Assembly (NCBI GenBank): GCA_002914845.1
Contig: JXTC01000087.1
Location: forward strand, 76,605-140,604
Direction: 5' to 3'
From: Trema orientale
Lineage: Eukaryota > Streptophyta > Magnoliopsida > Rosales > Cannabaceae
Length of the DNA: 64,000 nucleotides
In this document: piece after piece, positions 11,548-21,920 of the stretch
Position numbering within the stretch: the stretch's first letter is position 1
Layout of the letters: each line of letters starts with the position of its first letter
Position numbers and translations under genes: made by a program
The notes under the pieces: generated by a model
What the model was told of the DNA's origin: nothing
The model's database searches: none
The model's input: only the letters and a program-made list of their open reading frames with translations

Positions 11548-14298
11548 ATGATACGGTACCGTCTCTTTCACAATCGATCGTTCTCCGCTTTTTCTCTACC
11601 GCTGCAAGGGCCCTCTTCGACTCCGTCCCATATCGTCCAATGCAACCAGAAGATTCAGCGACTAACAGAACTCGGCCGCGTTGCCGACGCACGCCACATG
11701 TTCGACTCAATGTCTCACCGAGACTCGATTTCTTGGAACTCCATGATTACTGGGTACACCCAGTACGGGCTGTTGCATGAAGCTCAAACCCTGTTTAATG
11801 CATTCCAACGCAAGAATATTCGGACTTGGACAATTTTGTTGAGTGGGTATGCGAAACATGGGCTGGTGGATGATGCTAGATTTCTGTTCGAATCGATGCC
11901 AGAGCGTAACGTTGTTTCTTGGAACGCTATGATTAGTGGGTATGTGAAAAATGGTCACTTGAAGCGAGCCAGAGAGTTGTTTGATCAAATGCCCGAGAGA
12001 AGCATCGCGTCATGGAATTCGATGCTCACGGGATATTGTCATTGTGGTATGATGAGTGAAGCTCGTGAGGTCTTTGACCAAATGGAAGAGAGGAATTGTG
12101 TTTCTTGGATGGCTGTCGTTTCTGGGTATGTTGAGATAAGCGAGTATCGAGAGGCATGGAATCTCTTTCTGATGATGTTGACGAGTGGAATGAGGCCAGA
12201 CCAGGCCCTTTTTGTTGTCATTTTATCAGCGGCGACAGGATTGAATGAAGTTGGATTGGTTGATTGTTTGAGAACAGTCTCGACGAAGATGGGATATGAG
12301 GGGAATGTGGCTGTGGGGACAGCTGTTTTGAATGCATATACGAGGAATGGGGGCTTAGATCATGCCGTAAAATTTTTCGAGACAATGCCAGAAAGGAATG
12401 AGTACTCGTGGACCACAATGATTGCTGCACTTTCACAGTGTGGGAGATTGAATGATGCCATTTCATTATATGAGAGAGCTGCTGAGAAGGGAGTTGCTAC
12501 AAGAACCGCAATGATGACTGCCTATGCTCGGAATGGGAGGCTTTGCAAAGCCAGACAAATATTTGATCAGATTCAAAACCCAAATGTAGTTACATGGAAT
12601 GCAATGGTTGCCGGCTATGCCCAGAACGGAATGCTTGAAGAAGCAAAAGCTATGTTTTTTAGGATCCCTCTCCGTAATGCTGCTTCTTGGGCAGCCATGA
12701 TTTCTGGGTTTGTACAGAATGGACGAAGCAGAGAAGCTCTGAAGTTGTTTGCTGAGCTTCATAGATCAGGAACTTCAATCAATCACTCGAGTTTCACTAG
12801 TGCTCTCTTTGCTTGTGCAAATACAGGAGATGTTGGGATTGGTCGACAGATACACTCACTCACCATCAAAACAAGCTGCCAATCAAATTCATTTGTTGGC
12901 AATGGATTGATCTCCTTGTATGCAAAGTGCAAAAGCGTAGAAGACATGTCACAAGATTTTGTTATAATGAGAGCAAGAGACTATATATCTCGGAACTCAC
13001 CCATTACTGGCATTTCAGAATATCACATGCTGCAGGAAGCTCAAAAAGTTTTTGATGAGATGCCAAAAAGGGATGTGGTGTCTTGGACAGCAATCATATC
13101 AGCTTATGAGCAAGCTGGCCAAGTAGCTATTGCCTTCCAATTGTTCCTTGAAATGTTGGCGAGAGGAATGAAACCGAACGAATTAACGGTTACTAGTCTC
13201 CTAAGCGCTTGCGGGTGCCTTGGTGCACGAAGGCTAGGGGAACAGATCCATGTCCTGATACACAAACTTGGGTTGAATGCATGCCTGTTCATGTGTAATT
13301 CTTTGGTAACAATGTACTTCAGGTGTGGTAGTCTAGATGGCCTATGCACCTTTGAAGAGATGCCTGAAAAAGACCTTGTAACATGGAATGCTGTTTTAGC
13401 TGGCTGTGCACAAAATGGATTAGGTAAAGAAGCTATTAAGATTTTTGAACGAATGCAAGCTGCTGGGGTTTTGCCTAATGAAATCAGTTTTTTGGGGCTT
13501 TTATGTGCTTGTAGCCATGCTGGATTAGTTGAAATAGGATGGTCCTATTTCAACTCCATGAGCCAAGATTATGGGATTACTCCCTTGGTTCATCACTATA
13601 CCTGTATGGTTGATCTCCTTGGGAGAGCAGGGCGGCTTAATGAAGCTGAATCCCTTATTGAAAACATGCTGGTGGTACCAGATTCTGCAATTTGGAAAGC
13701 CCTTCTCGGTGCTTGTCGAATCCATCGTGACACCAAACTTGGCCAGAGAGTGGCTGAAAGGCTCTTGAAAATGGAGATTCAAGGATCTGGGACCTACGTT
13801 TTATTATCAAATATGTATGCATCTCAAGGTATGTGGGAGAAAGTACAGGAAATAAGGAAATCGATGAAAAACAATGGAGTTACCAAAGAACCCGCAATTA
13901 GCTGGGTTCAGATCAAGAATAAGGTGCACTATTTTAGAATAGGGGATAAGAGACATAATGAGTTTGAAGAGATAAACTCAAAACTACACGACTTGTACAG
14001 AAACTTCAAAGCAACAGGTTATGTGCCAGATACAAACTTTGTTCTTCACGACGTGGAAGAGGAGCAGAAACAGGATGAGCTTCTTTACCATAGTGAGAAG
14101 CTTGCCGTTGTTTATGGGATTATGCACACTCCCAGTGGAAGTCCAATTCAGATTCTGAAGAACCTCCGAATATGTGGCGACTGTCACTCTTTCATGAAAT
14201 TTATCTCCAAAATTGGTCAGCACAAGATCATCATTCGAGATGGAAACAGATTCCACCATTTTCAAGATGGTTACTGTTCCTGTGGGGATTATTGGTGA
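11548..14298 (+). CDS. PLS-class PPR protein with DYW deaminase domain, probably an organelle RNA editing factor
   Basis: A 916-residue uninterrupted reading frame. Residues 1-37 are rich in Arg/Ser with almost no acid, fitting a mitochondrial or plastid transit peptide. From ~38 to ~700 run PPR motifs of P, L and S type (repeated VVSWNAMISGYVKNG-like and LFDQMPERS-like segments). E/E+ motifs follow (HHYTCMVDLLGRAGRLNEAE, ALLGACRIHRD). The DYW domain starts at the PG box (GYVPD, residue 824) and keeps its deaminase signature: HSEKLA at 848-853, CGDCH at 876-880, and the terminal CSCGDYW. Such proteins bind a site in organelle RNA and deaminate C to U. Residues ~463-505 form a weakened repeat (ISRNSPITGI where SWNSLI is usual). 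There is no intron. An out-of-frame ATG lies 7 bp upstream at 11541. Ortholog name not determined. Confidence 0.95.
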   Translation: MIRYRLFHNRSFSAFSLPLQGPSSTPSHIVQCNQKIQRLTELGRVADARHMFDSMSHRDSISWNSMITGYTQYGLLHEAQTLFNAFQRKNIRTWTILLSGYAKHGLVDDARFLFESMPERNVVSWNAMISGYVKNGHLKRARELFDQMPERSIASWNSMLTGYCHCGMMSEAREVFDQMEERNCVSWMAVVSGYVEISEYREAWNLFLMMLTSGMRPDQALFVVILSAATGLNEVGLVDCLRTVSTKMGYEGNVAVGTAVLNAYTRNGGLDHAVKFFETMPERNEYSWTTMIAALSQCGRLNDAISLYERAAEKGVATRTAMMTAYARNGRLCKARQIFDQIQNPNVVTWNAMVAGYAQNGMLEEAKAMFFRIPLRNAASWAAMISGFVQNGRSREALKLFAELHRSGTSINHSSFTSALFACANTGDVGIGRQIHSLTIKTSCQSNSFVGNGLISLYAKCKSVEDMSQDFVIMRARDYISRNSPITGISEYHMLQEAQKVFDEMPKRDVVSWTAIISAYEQAGQVAIAFQLFLEMLARGMKPNELTVTSLLSACGCLGARRLGEQIHVLIHKLGLNACLFMCNSLVTMYFRCGSLDGLCTFEEMPEKDLVTWNAVLAGCAQNGLGKEAIKIFERMQAAGVLPNEISFLGLLCACSHAGLVEIGWSYFNSMSQDYGITPLVHHYTCMVDLLGRAGRLNEAESLIENMLVVPDSAIWKALLGACRIHRDTKLGQRVAERLLKMEIQGSGTYVLLSNMYASQGMWEKVQEIRKSMKNNGVTKEPAISWVQIKNKVHYFRIGDKRHNEFEEINSKLHDLYRNFKATGYVPDTNFVLHDVEEEQKQDELLYHSEKLAVVYGIMHTPSGSPIQILKNLRICGDCHSFMKFISKIGQHKIIIRDGNRFHHFQDGYCSCGDYW

Positions 14299-15227
14299 TC
14301 CGTTGTTGAACCACCAACAATCTTACCACTCTCTCTTTGTTGTTGACATGGTCCCATATAAATGAGATCATAGCAATTTATACATATGATATTCATTATT
14401 TGATAAATAGTTACAGTGTTTAATGCAGCCTGGTTCAAAGAAATTAAAAAAGGTAGACTTGAGCAATTAGTGGCATAAAGATTTCCCGATACGTTCTTTT
14501 ATCTCATTGAACAGATGATGATCAAGTAATCTTAACTTTTGTTTGTAAACTGAAGTGGAGCAAACAAGGCCACATTCTTTATTGGCTGTAACAAAGGAAG
14601 GGTTGAACCTCTTTGTTTCTTCTTACGTGGTGCTGTTTTGTGTCTTAAAGCATGGAATGTTGTTGATTTAACATGGTAAATGTAAATTTCTATTATCCAA
14701 TATCCATAAAGTCAGGTTTAGCAACAAGAACACAAATATCATCTGCATAGCTAACCATAAAGTTATACTAGTGTAGCATGAAACAGAAAAGAAAAACTAT
14801 TCGGGATGGGAGAGGTATGTGATGGATTATTTCCATTTAGTTCCAATATAACTTATACATTGTGACAAAAGAGTGTAAACTGTTCTCCTACAGATGATTG
14901 CTCTCAAACGTAGAGCAAACTCACAGTTTCTCGCAAGTAAAGAATAAAAATACAAAATGAATAGATAAAAATGAAAAAGTTGTATGTTGAACATGAGAAG
15001 GGTCATCAGGGATCTTTCCCACCTTTTTCATTCAATTCCTGTAATAATCGCCACTATTGGAAACGACTTATGTATAAAACTTCCTGGTAAAGATCTAACC
15101 TCGGAAAACTTCATTGAACGTTCTGAAGCATTCAGGCCCACAGCAAAACATGAACAGCGGAGTTTTTCCTCGTGAGTTTCTGCATACTACAAACAAATGG
15201 ACAATGCCGAAAATGCTACAAGGATAA
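14299..15227. other. Intergenic region between convergent genes
   Basis: Holds the 3' flanks of the PPR gene (+) and the AVT6E-like gene (-). It is moderately AT-rich, with no coding frame, repeat or transposon end that I can support. Its 3' UTRs and poly(A) sites cannot be placed precisely. Confidence 0.6.
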
Positions 15228-16712
15228 TCATTTTGATTGGCTTTTGAGGCTATAAATGTTTCCAACCACTCCAACAATGCCGACAATTCCAGCCATAACT
15301 AACATCATCCATGAAAGGAACTTCTGTCCAAGGCTCAAACTCTCCCCTTTCCGACTTAATTTTAACGCAATAAGAGACGGGAATATAAAGCCCAACGACA
15401 CAGCTGTTGTTGCCCCTGTAAACTTAAAAGCTGTCCAAATGTTTGGTATCATGGTGGATCCAATATAAATCAGTGCTAAGAGAACCACTGTCAAGATCAA
15501 TGACCTCTTCCTACTCTCTGATAGTGGAGCTGATCCCTCAAACACCAAAGCATTCACTGTTTCCCGCAGTGAGAAATGGATAACTGGGAAAACAAGAACC
15601 AAATGAAGAATGTAGCCAACTCGAACAATATAATTCAACACCGAACTGAAACGAATTCCGAGGTCTTTATCAAAATTGGTCAGCACATCAGACTCTGTAT
15701 CCTTCCCAAAGAGTAGATATCCTGATATAGCTGTTGAAGCATAGACCACAACGCAGAGAACAGTTGTGATCCTTCCCACCCGGTTCATCTTCTTGGGAGA
15801 ACGATCTTCAAGTTCGTTATATATGGGCTGAACATTAAAGTGGCAAACATAAGCATTGGTCATAATAGGAATCACCACAAGCAAATCCAGGATTGCCTCC
15901 TTTGAACTGAAATCTGGGGCCATCCTAGGAGCTTCGATTCGTCCCTCAACGAGCTTAATAGCGGCAACAACACAAGCAACCACAACAAAAACCACAGCCA
16001 GAGCTACTGAAGCAGCCGAAGTCAAGCTCAAAGAATCAATCTTCTCCAATGCACAAAGGGGTGCTAGAAAAACCACCAAAACGACCAAAATCAAAAGCTT
16101 TCTATGATCCCAAAACCCATGTCCCAACCATTGATCGAAAACGCCAATGTGATGAAGCGAACCCGACATGACATCCCCCATAATGATCAAATACACAACC
16201 AAAACTCCTGCATTGTTCACTATTATACAAATCTCAGACAAAACTCTCATGGGTCTTCCAAAAGCGCACTGAACAACCTCACCATACGACGAGGCTTTAC
16301 ACAAAACTGTGAATCTCACCAATAATTCAACACTAATTTCAGACAAAATACCCATCAAAATTATCAACACAAATCCCAAAACTAAACCAAGTACCTTCAT
16401 GGTGGCAGGCAGGGCCATGATCCCAGCCCCAATAATCGACGTTGTGAGATTAAACACGGCACCGGAAACTCCAGACCCAGGACTATTTGCCTTAGACCCA
16501 TCGACAATAAGCGGATAATTATCAACATGAAACTGAAAACTATCATCAAAATCATCTAAATCTACATCATGCCCATTAACGTTCTTGGAGTTTAGATAAC
16601 TTTCCTCATCAGAAGGGACCAACTTGATGGGGGATCTAGGGTTTCGCGGATCGGTTCTCGTCTGCAATTCCAGGTACGAATTTTTGGGAATAGCCGAGTA
16701 ATTACTATCCAT
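15228..16712 (-). CDS. AVT6E: AVT6E-like vacuolar-type amino acid transporter (AAAP/SLC38-like)
   Basis: A 494-residue protein without intron. The start is the ATG at 16712-16710 (MDSNYSAIPKNSYLELQ), which matches the recalled start of Arabidopsis AVT6E. The frame stays open a little further upstream but has no ATG there. A polar, acidic N-tail (~80 residues, with DVDLDDFDDSF) is followed by about eleven membrane segments. The first carries VFNLTTSIIGAGIMALPATM, the family hallmark at the substrate site. Other conserved pieces are NNAGVLVVYLIIMGDVMSG, NAYVCHFNVQPIYNEL and STMIPNIWTAFKFTGATTA. AVT proteins move amino acids across the vacuolar membrane; AVT6 members are thought to export them to the cytosol. 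Intact, and convergent with the PPR gene. Confidence 0.93.
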   Translation of the reverse strand: MDSNYSAIPKNSYLELQTRTDPRNPRSPIKLVPSDEESYLNSKNVNGHDVDLDDFDDSFQFHVDNYPLIVDGSKANSPGSGVSGAVFNLTTSIIGAGIMALPATMKVLGLVLGFVLIILMGILSEISVELLVRFTVLCKASSYGEVVQCAFGRPMRVLSEICIIVNNAGVLVVYLIIMGDVMSGSLHHIGVFDQWLGHGFWDHRKLLILVVLVVFLAPLCALEKIDSLSLTSAASVALAVVFVVVACVVAAIKLVEGRIEAPRMAPDFSSKEAILDLLVVIPIMTNAYVCHFNVQPIYNELEDRSPKKMNRVGRITTVLCVVVYASTAISGYLLFGKDTESDVLTNFDKDLGIRFSSVLNYIVRVGYILHLVLVFPVIHFSLRETVNALVFEGSAPLSESRKRSLILTVVLLALIYIGSTMIPNIWTAFKFTGATTAVSLGFIFPSLIALKLSRKGESLSLGQKFLSWMMLVMAGIVGIVGVVGNIYSLKSQSK

Positions 16713-17046
16713 TGTACAAAATGGAGTGAAATCCAGATCTGCTAAAGCCAAAACGCATCAAGAAATGAGAAATCTTCACTGGGGAAAATGGGTATTTTTC
16801 TTGATTTTCTGTCTGAGTGCCTAGATCCCAGGGTCAATGACAAAACTCTCAAGCGACTGGTTCTTCTCTTTCTCTCTCTAACGTAACTACTGTCGAGTGT
16901 CGAGGAGAGAGAGAGAGAGGAGAGGAGAGGGAAGCTAAGGCAGCACTCAGCAGTAGAGAGGGCTTCTCCTATTGGTGCATTTTCAAACTTCTGACCTTTT
17001 CTTTTTCTTTTTCTTTTTTTTTTTTTTTTTGAAAGAAAACTTCTCA
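16713..17046 (-). promoter_or_regulatory. 5' leader and promoter-proximal pyrimidine patch of the AVT6E-like gene
   Basis: On the minus strand this reads as a CT-rich tract. On + it is GAGAGAGAGAGAGAGG at ~16904-16920, then GAGGAGAGGGAAGC, with a second TTTCTTTTTC tract at 16995-17030. CT/GA tracts near transcription starts are common in plant promoters. The exact start site is not determinable here. The open frame on this strand is low-complexity and not taken as coding. Confidence 0.45.
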
Positions 17047-17169
17047 CCTTTTCAGGGCTCGCTCATTTGAATTTTCTTTTTGTCACGTCATCAAAATAAT
17101 GACATGGCATGTACGTCAATTCGAATTGATGACGTGCATCTATCAGATTTAATGATGAATTTATTTATG

Positions 17170-17695
17170 GGATAACTATAAAAAAAAAACTTTTTGAAAT
17201 ATGATTTTTCTAGAAGAGTAATGATTAGAACACTAAAAATTAGCCCAAAAAACTTACATAAATAATGTATTATCTATTTCAACTACTATTTTATTTAAAG
17301 TGAGATCAAACTATTTAAAATTTAATGATTGAAATGGATGTCACATCATGTGGTGTAAATTTTTTGTATAAATTTTTGGTATCCCTAACATTACTCTTTC
17401 TGTAATTTTAATTCTCTCTTTTGACTTATACAAAATTATATTTTTATATTTTAAATTTTTACAAATTTGTATATACTTTTTGTGTACAAATTATATGATC
17501 TATTAGTCGGTAGAATAAGGTATTCTTAGTTTGGATTTCGTATTTAGTGACAAATTTATTGGTTAATTAATATGCAGAATGTACAAATTTACAAAAATTT
17601 GAAATGTAAATATATAATTTTGTATAAGCAACAAAATAATGTTAAAATTACAGAAAGATTATACTTCTGAATTTTTTTTTTACAATTAACCTTTT
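17170..17695. mobile_element. Inverted-repeat MITE (outer), interrupted by another MITE
   Basis: Left arm (17172-17211 plus 17399-17475) and right arm (~17580-17695) are inverted copies. TCTGTAATTTTAA, then CTTATACAAAATTATAT, then AAATTTTTACAAATTTGTA on the left match the reverse complement on the right. The arms also share an ACTATAAAAAAAAA-type start. The left arm is split by the insertion at ~17212-17398. No clear target duplication was resolved. Confidence 0.6.
17212..17398. mobile_element. Small MITE nested in the 17170-17695 element
   Basis: Terminal inverted repeats of ~45 bp: AGAGTAATGATTAGAACAC with AAAAATTAGC on the left, against CATTACTCTT at the right, read in reverse (AAGAGTAATGTTAGGGATAC, AAAAATTTATACAAAAAA). 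The inner unique part is AT-rich. The superfamily is uncertain because the target duplication is too short to call. Confidence 0.55.
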
Positions 17696-17699
17696 ATTT

Positions 17700-18720
17700 A
17701 TTTATATATTTATTTATTTTTAAGATCAAGTAATTTATTTTGTTTTGCTTGTAGTCCTTCTCGTATAATATATGGACAGATTAATGACACTAAAATACAT
17801 TATTTTTTAATTTTTCTGCAAAAATGGACTGGACTTTTGACGTTTGCAAATAAATAGACGGATATTTAAAGGGTTCGTAAATGTTTACCATGCACGAGTA
17901 AAAAAGTAGAAGTACCCCTAATATATTTTTAGCCATTTTTGTGTTTTGTGTTTTAATTCACAAGTCTCAATTTTTTTTTCAATTATTTAAATGAAAAGTT
18001 TGAAAAACTAAATAATTGTAGAAATTTTCAGAAAATATGTTAGTGTTTAAAATATTTTTAATACGTTAATAAGATGCAGTTCTATTTTTTTTTTATTTAT
18101 AGAAATTTTAAATGTTATAGTACTTTCTGCAGAAAATCCAGACGGTCCTTTGTGTTATTATCATACCATGTACTTATAGTCTCTTATTGAATTTTGCACT
18201 CTTACTATATATTCTGGTATTTATTATTTTCTCAAACAGATTAGGGATAAAGTTTCTTTTTTGGGTCAGTCTACTAATTCAAATTAGAAACCTTTCAAAA
18301 TTACTTCAAATTAAGGTTTGTTTTTGGGGGAAAAGAAATTTAAGGTTGATGATGTGGTATTGTGGTGTTAACACCAACACATTACTTTTCAAAATAATAT
18401 TTATTTTTTCCTTTACAATTACAGTATTTGTTATTATAACAATTAGCTTTAACGTTCATAATAAACAGTCAAAATAAAAATCACTAGACCTAAAATAATA
18501 CTATGTAAAATTCATTGTGTCTCAGAATGGTTCTATTTTGAACAATTAGTCATTTTACCTCTATTTTCTGCCTTCTATATGAATTTGCCATTTACTTTTG
18601 GCTTTATTTTCAAGTGCACATTAAATGGCAAAATGATTCCTCTTTTGCCCTATAACACTAACATCGTTAGAAAATTATTAGTGGGCAAGAACCAAATAAT
18701 CATTTAACATCCTAGATTGT
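17700..18720. other. AT-rich noncoding region
   Basis: No credible gene, transposon terminus or tandem repeat seen. The open frame at 18187-18477 is AT-driven and Phe/Ile/Leu-rich, without recognisable similarity. Confidence 0.55.
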
Positions 18721-19126
18721 TTTTTGATATGAAATTATGTACCTTTTGGATATTAACTTCTAAAAAATATTTAATGACCCTAATGAATGACTGCAAAAAC
18801 TAACTATATTAGGCCTTTTTGTTTATATATATATATATATTAGAGGTGGTAAAATGGGCATGCTTTTTGATATGAAAGTATGTATCTTTTGGACATTAAC
18901 TTCTAAAACATATTTAATGACCCTAATGAATGACTGCAAAAACTACTATATTAGGCCTTTTTATTTTGGGTACGTCTACAGTAGGGACGTCCCTACGTAA
19001 GGCCCTGTTTATACATCGTTTGATGGGAATCTGTGTATAAACAGATTCTCCACAGATTCCCATCAAACGGTATATAAACAAGGGCCTTACGTAGGGGCGC
19101 CCTACTATAGCCGCCTCCTTTTATTT
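18721..19126. repeat. 143-bp tandem duplication including the first 19 bp of the downstream hAT element
   Basis: Copy 1 starts at 18721 (TTTTTGATATGAAATTATGT) and copy 2 at 18864 (TTTTTGATATGAAAGTATGT). Both contain ATTTAATGACCCTAATGAAT and GACTGCAAAAACTA. Copy 1 ends in a TA run plus TAGAGGTGGTAAAATGGGC (18841-18859), which is the start of the hAT-like element at 19143. Copy 2 is interrupted by the fold-back element at 18968-19118, then continues through its TA run into that element. Confidence 0.75.
18968..19118. mobile_element. Fold-back MITE (near-perfect hairpin)
   Basis: About 150 bp in which almost the whole sequence is one inverted repeat. CTACAGTAGGGACG, CCTACGTAAGGCCC and CGTTTGATGGGAATCTGTG on the left pair with CACAGATTCCCATCAAACG, GGGCCTTACGTAGG and CGCCCTACTATAG on the right. 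The likely 8-bp target duplication is TTTTATTT (18959-18966 and 19119-19126). The transcript would fold into a long hairpin. Confidence 0.75.
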
Positions 19127-19142
19127 ATATATATATATATAT

Positions 19143-19706
19143 TAGAGGTGGTAAAATAGGTGAGCCGGCCCATCCAAAACGGGCTTAGAGGGAAGGACGG
19201 ACCAAGCCGACCTATCTAAGAAAGCGGGCTGGCCCGGTCCGGCCCCAAAAATTTAAAAGAGAAGCCTAGCCCGCCCCGTAGGCCCGCTATAAAAAAAAAT
19301 AACATTATTATATGTATAATTAGTAAAAAATATTAGAAATTTAAAAATAAAATTTATAAAAAAATAAGCAATATGTTATGTTTTTTTTTCCTATTGATAA
19401 AAGTTTAAAAATAATTAAATAGTAATAAGTATATAAGTTGAATAATTAATTAAAAAAAGTTTAAAACAAAAAATATAAAAAAATTATTTAGAATTAGATT
19501 GAAATTTGAAAGTGTGAAAAAAAAGTAATGTCATGTGTCTTTATAGGTACAGGAAAATTTTATTTAAATTTATTTAAAAATATTTTTAAAAAAATAAAAA
19601 AAATTATTTTTGACGGGCTGGGCCAGGCCTAGATATATAGACCCAGCCCGACTCTACCCCTAGGGCTGGGTCGGCCTGTTTGGCCAGGCCCTTTTTGTCA
19701 GGTCTA
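19143..19706. mobile_element. hAT-like nonautonomous element rich in GGGCCGG words
   Basis: Starts TAGAGGTGGTAAAATAGG and ends CCCTTTTTGTCAGGTCTA, which are imperfect inverted ends. Sub-terminal regions are GC-rich (GGCTGGCCCGGTCCGG; GGGCTGGGTCGGCCTG), while the centre is AT-rich with no open frame. The flanking 8-bp ATATATAT (19135-19142, 19707-19714) fits an hAT target duplication, though the site is low complexity. Confidence 0.65.
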
Positions 19707-19719
19707 ATATATATTTAAC

Positions 19720-21268
19720 TAAAAAAAAAGTCTTCTTTTTCATTTATTTAATCTTATAAAATCTAATTATTTTGAAATGTTCAATAAAAAAATAGTAATG
19801 ACATTTATTTACCTTTTTAAAAGGAGAAAGACCACATGACTCTTATCCATTAATAGTTTTATAAGAGTGTTAGTATTAAGGGCCAAAGAAGAACAATTTT
19901 GTAATTTAGGGATGCGTGAATATAAAGTCAAAAATGAGGGACAAATTTATACTGAGAGCAAATATTAGGGAGGCAAAATTATTGATTGTTCATTCTATTT
20001 TCATCCTTTTCTAATTCGAACATACCACAGATGCAAAATATATTTAGGATAATATGTATGGAAAAAAAAAGTAAAAATAAAATACGTCGTGTTTAGCCTC
20101 TTTTGGAAAAAAAATTTATTAATATCAAATAAAATCTTCAATTTATGTTTTTCTATCAAATTTCACCCAAATAACGCATATGGTCAAAATTGGAAATCAA
20201 ATTTAGAGAAATATTTTACTCTTTAAAATTATCGATTGACATCTATTAAAAAAGCTGATAGATAATGAATAAATGGTATGTAACATTTTAAGAATCCAGC
20301 TATGACGTCCTTCAAACACAACAAAAATTCTTTTTTTTTTCGGACTTATGTTATATTATTTAAAAGGTTAAAATGTTATTCTTTTACAATTTTGACTCTA
20401 GTTTTGTCTATATATGTGGAGCTAGAGTTTTATTTGATGTTCATAAAAATGTGAAATTTTTTATATTATTATTATTATTATTATTTGCAAAAGGACCCAA
20501 AGAAATGTTTTTTTTTAAATTATATATTGTATATATTATATATTATCCCATACAATTATAAATCAAAATTGAAGAAGAAAGGATACATTTCTTAATACAT
20601 TTCTTAACTTTTATACATCTCCCCAATATGCACCTATATACAGAACTATTCATGTAAATATGGTTTTATCTTTTTTTTTTTCATTTTGGAAATATATATG
20701 TATATTTTTAAATGAAATGAATGGTTGAAATTTTCTCAAAAAAAAAAATGAAAATATTTTCACTATCAATCTTACTTAACAGATAAAAATAAAAACAATG
20801 CAAAAAATTTTCTGGAAAAATTATTTAATTGGATTTTACAATTTTGATAGCACAGGTAAAGTATTACTTTTTAAGATACATAATAAAAGTTAACAATGGT
20901 TTGTTATGTTTTGTTAACCATTACTTCCATCTAAGAAATGCTAACAATAGTTTATTTATCAATTTCTTTCTCAGATGCTTTATTTATTCATTGACACATG
21001 TCTTTTTTATTTGTTTAAACTATTAAAATAGATGATTTGGTTGTTTTATTTGAAAAAATGAACAGGATTTGTGTCAATATATAAAGAAGGAGTCTAACAA
21101 AGAGCCTGATATAGAGATTGTTGTTAGTATTTCTCTTAAATTTCTTATCTGCATAGTGACAAATAACAAATGAAAAATTAGGTTTTTTTTGGAAAAGAAA
21201 AGGTGGTAAAATTACAGAATAAATGAACTATAGAAATTATTAATTGGGTGTAATTAGTAGTGGCATAT
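19720..21268. other. AT-rich noncoding region
   Basis: No gene or transposon terminus recognised. Contains an (ATT)n microsatellite near 20463-20486 and many A/T homopolymers. The open frames here are short and low complexity. Confidence 0.55.
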
Positions 21269-21359
21269 ATTTTTTCTTGAGGATTGGACGAAAAAAAAAT
21301 ACCCCACCTTTGAAAATATGGTTTGGTAAATATCCATTTTTAATTTTATGAACAAATAT

Positions 21360-21920
21360 ATCTTTTCTTTTATAATAGTAATGACTTGTGCTTACCAGTA
21401 TACTCATGGTAAATCACTTATTTACTATTATTATAAAATGGTATATCATTTATTTTTCATAACTTAAAACAACTTATCACTTATATACAGTAGCATATTT
21501 ACCATTATACCCTTAGTAAGTTACTCATTTATCATTATTATGAGATGGTATATCATTTATTTACCATGATCTCAAAAATATATAACTTATTTATAATGGT
21601 ATATTTACTATTATACCTCTGATAAATTATTTATTTACTGTGGCCTCAAAAACAATTTACTATTAGATGTTTATGACTATATTTTTAGTAAATTACTTAT
21701 TTACTATTACAATAAATTGGTATATCATTTATTTATTACTATTACAATAAATTGGTCTATCATTTATTCACTACTGCTATAAATTGAAAAATTATTTATT
21801 TATTATTATATAAGTGGTATATCACTTATATATACTGGAAAAATATAAATCAATTATACACATAAGTGAATTAATTATGTACCATGTTAAATCAATTATA
21901 TACACTGATAAATTAAGTAC
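21360..21920. repeat. Degenerate word array (ii): TATCATTTATTTACTATTA
   Basis: Irregular repeats built from AAATTACTTATTTACTATTA, TGGTATATCATTTATTTA and TAAATCAATTATATACA, about 12-15 occurrences with variable spacing (~40-55 bp). No coding potential. Confidence 0.6.

Noticed and set aside
11453-14265. Several open frames antisense or out of frame to the PPR gene
   Set aside because: They overlap a fully supported 916-residue coding frame and show no family motifs; they are by-products of repeat-rich codon use.
15256-16518. Plus-strand open frames over the AVT6E-like gene
   Set aside because: Shadow frames of a well-supported minus-strand transporter.
16713-16751. In-frame upstream extension of AVT6E (MALADLDFTPFC-like)
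   Set aside because: The first codon would be TTG, not ATG. The ATG at 16712 begins the sequence conserved in the family.
18187-18477. 96-residue Ile/Phe-rich open frame
   Set aside because: AT-composition artefact without ATG context or recognisable similarity.
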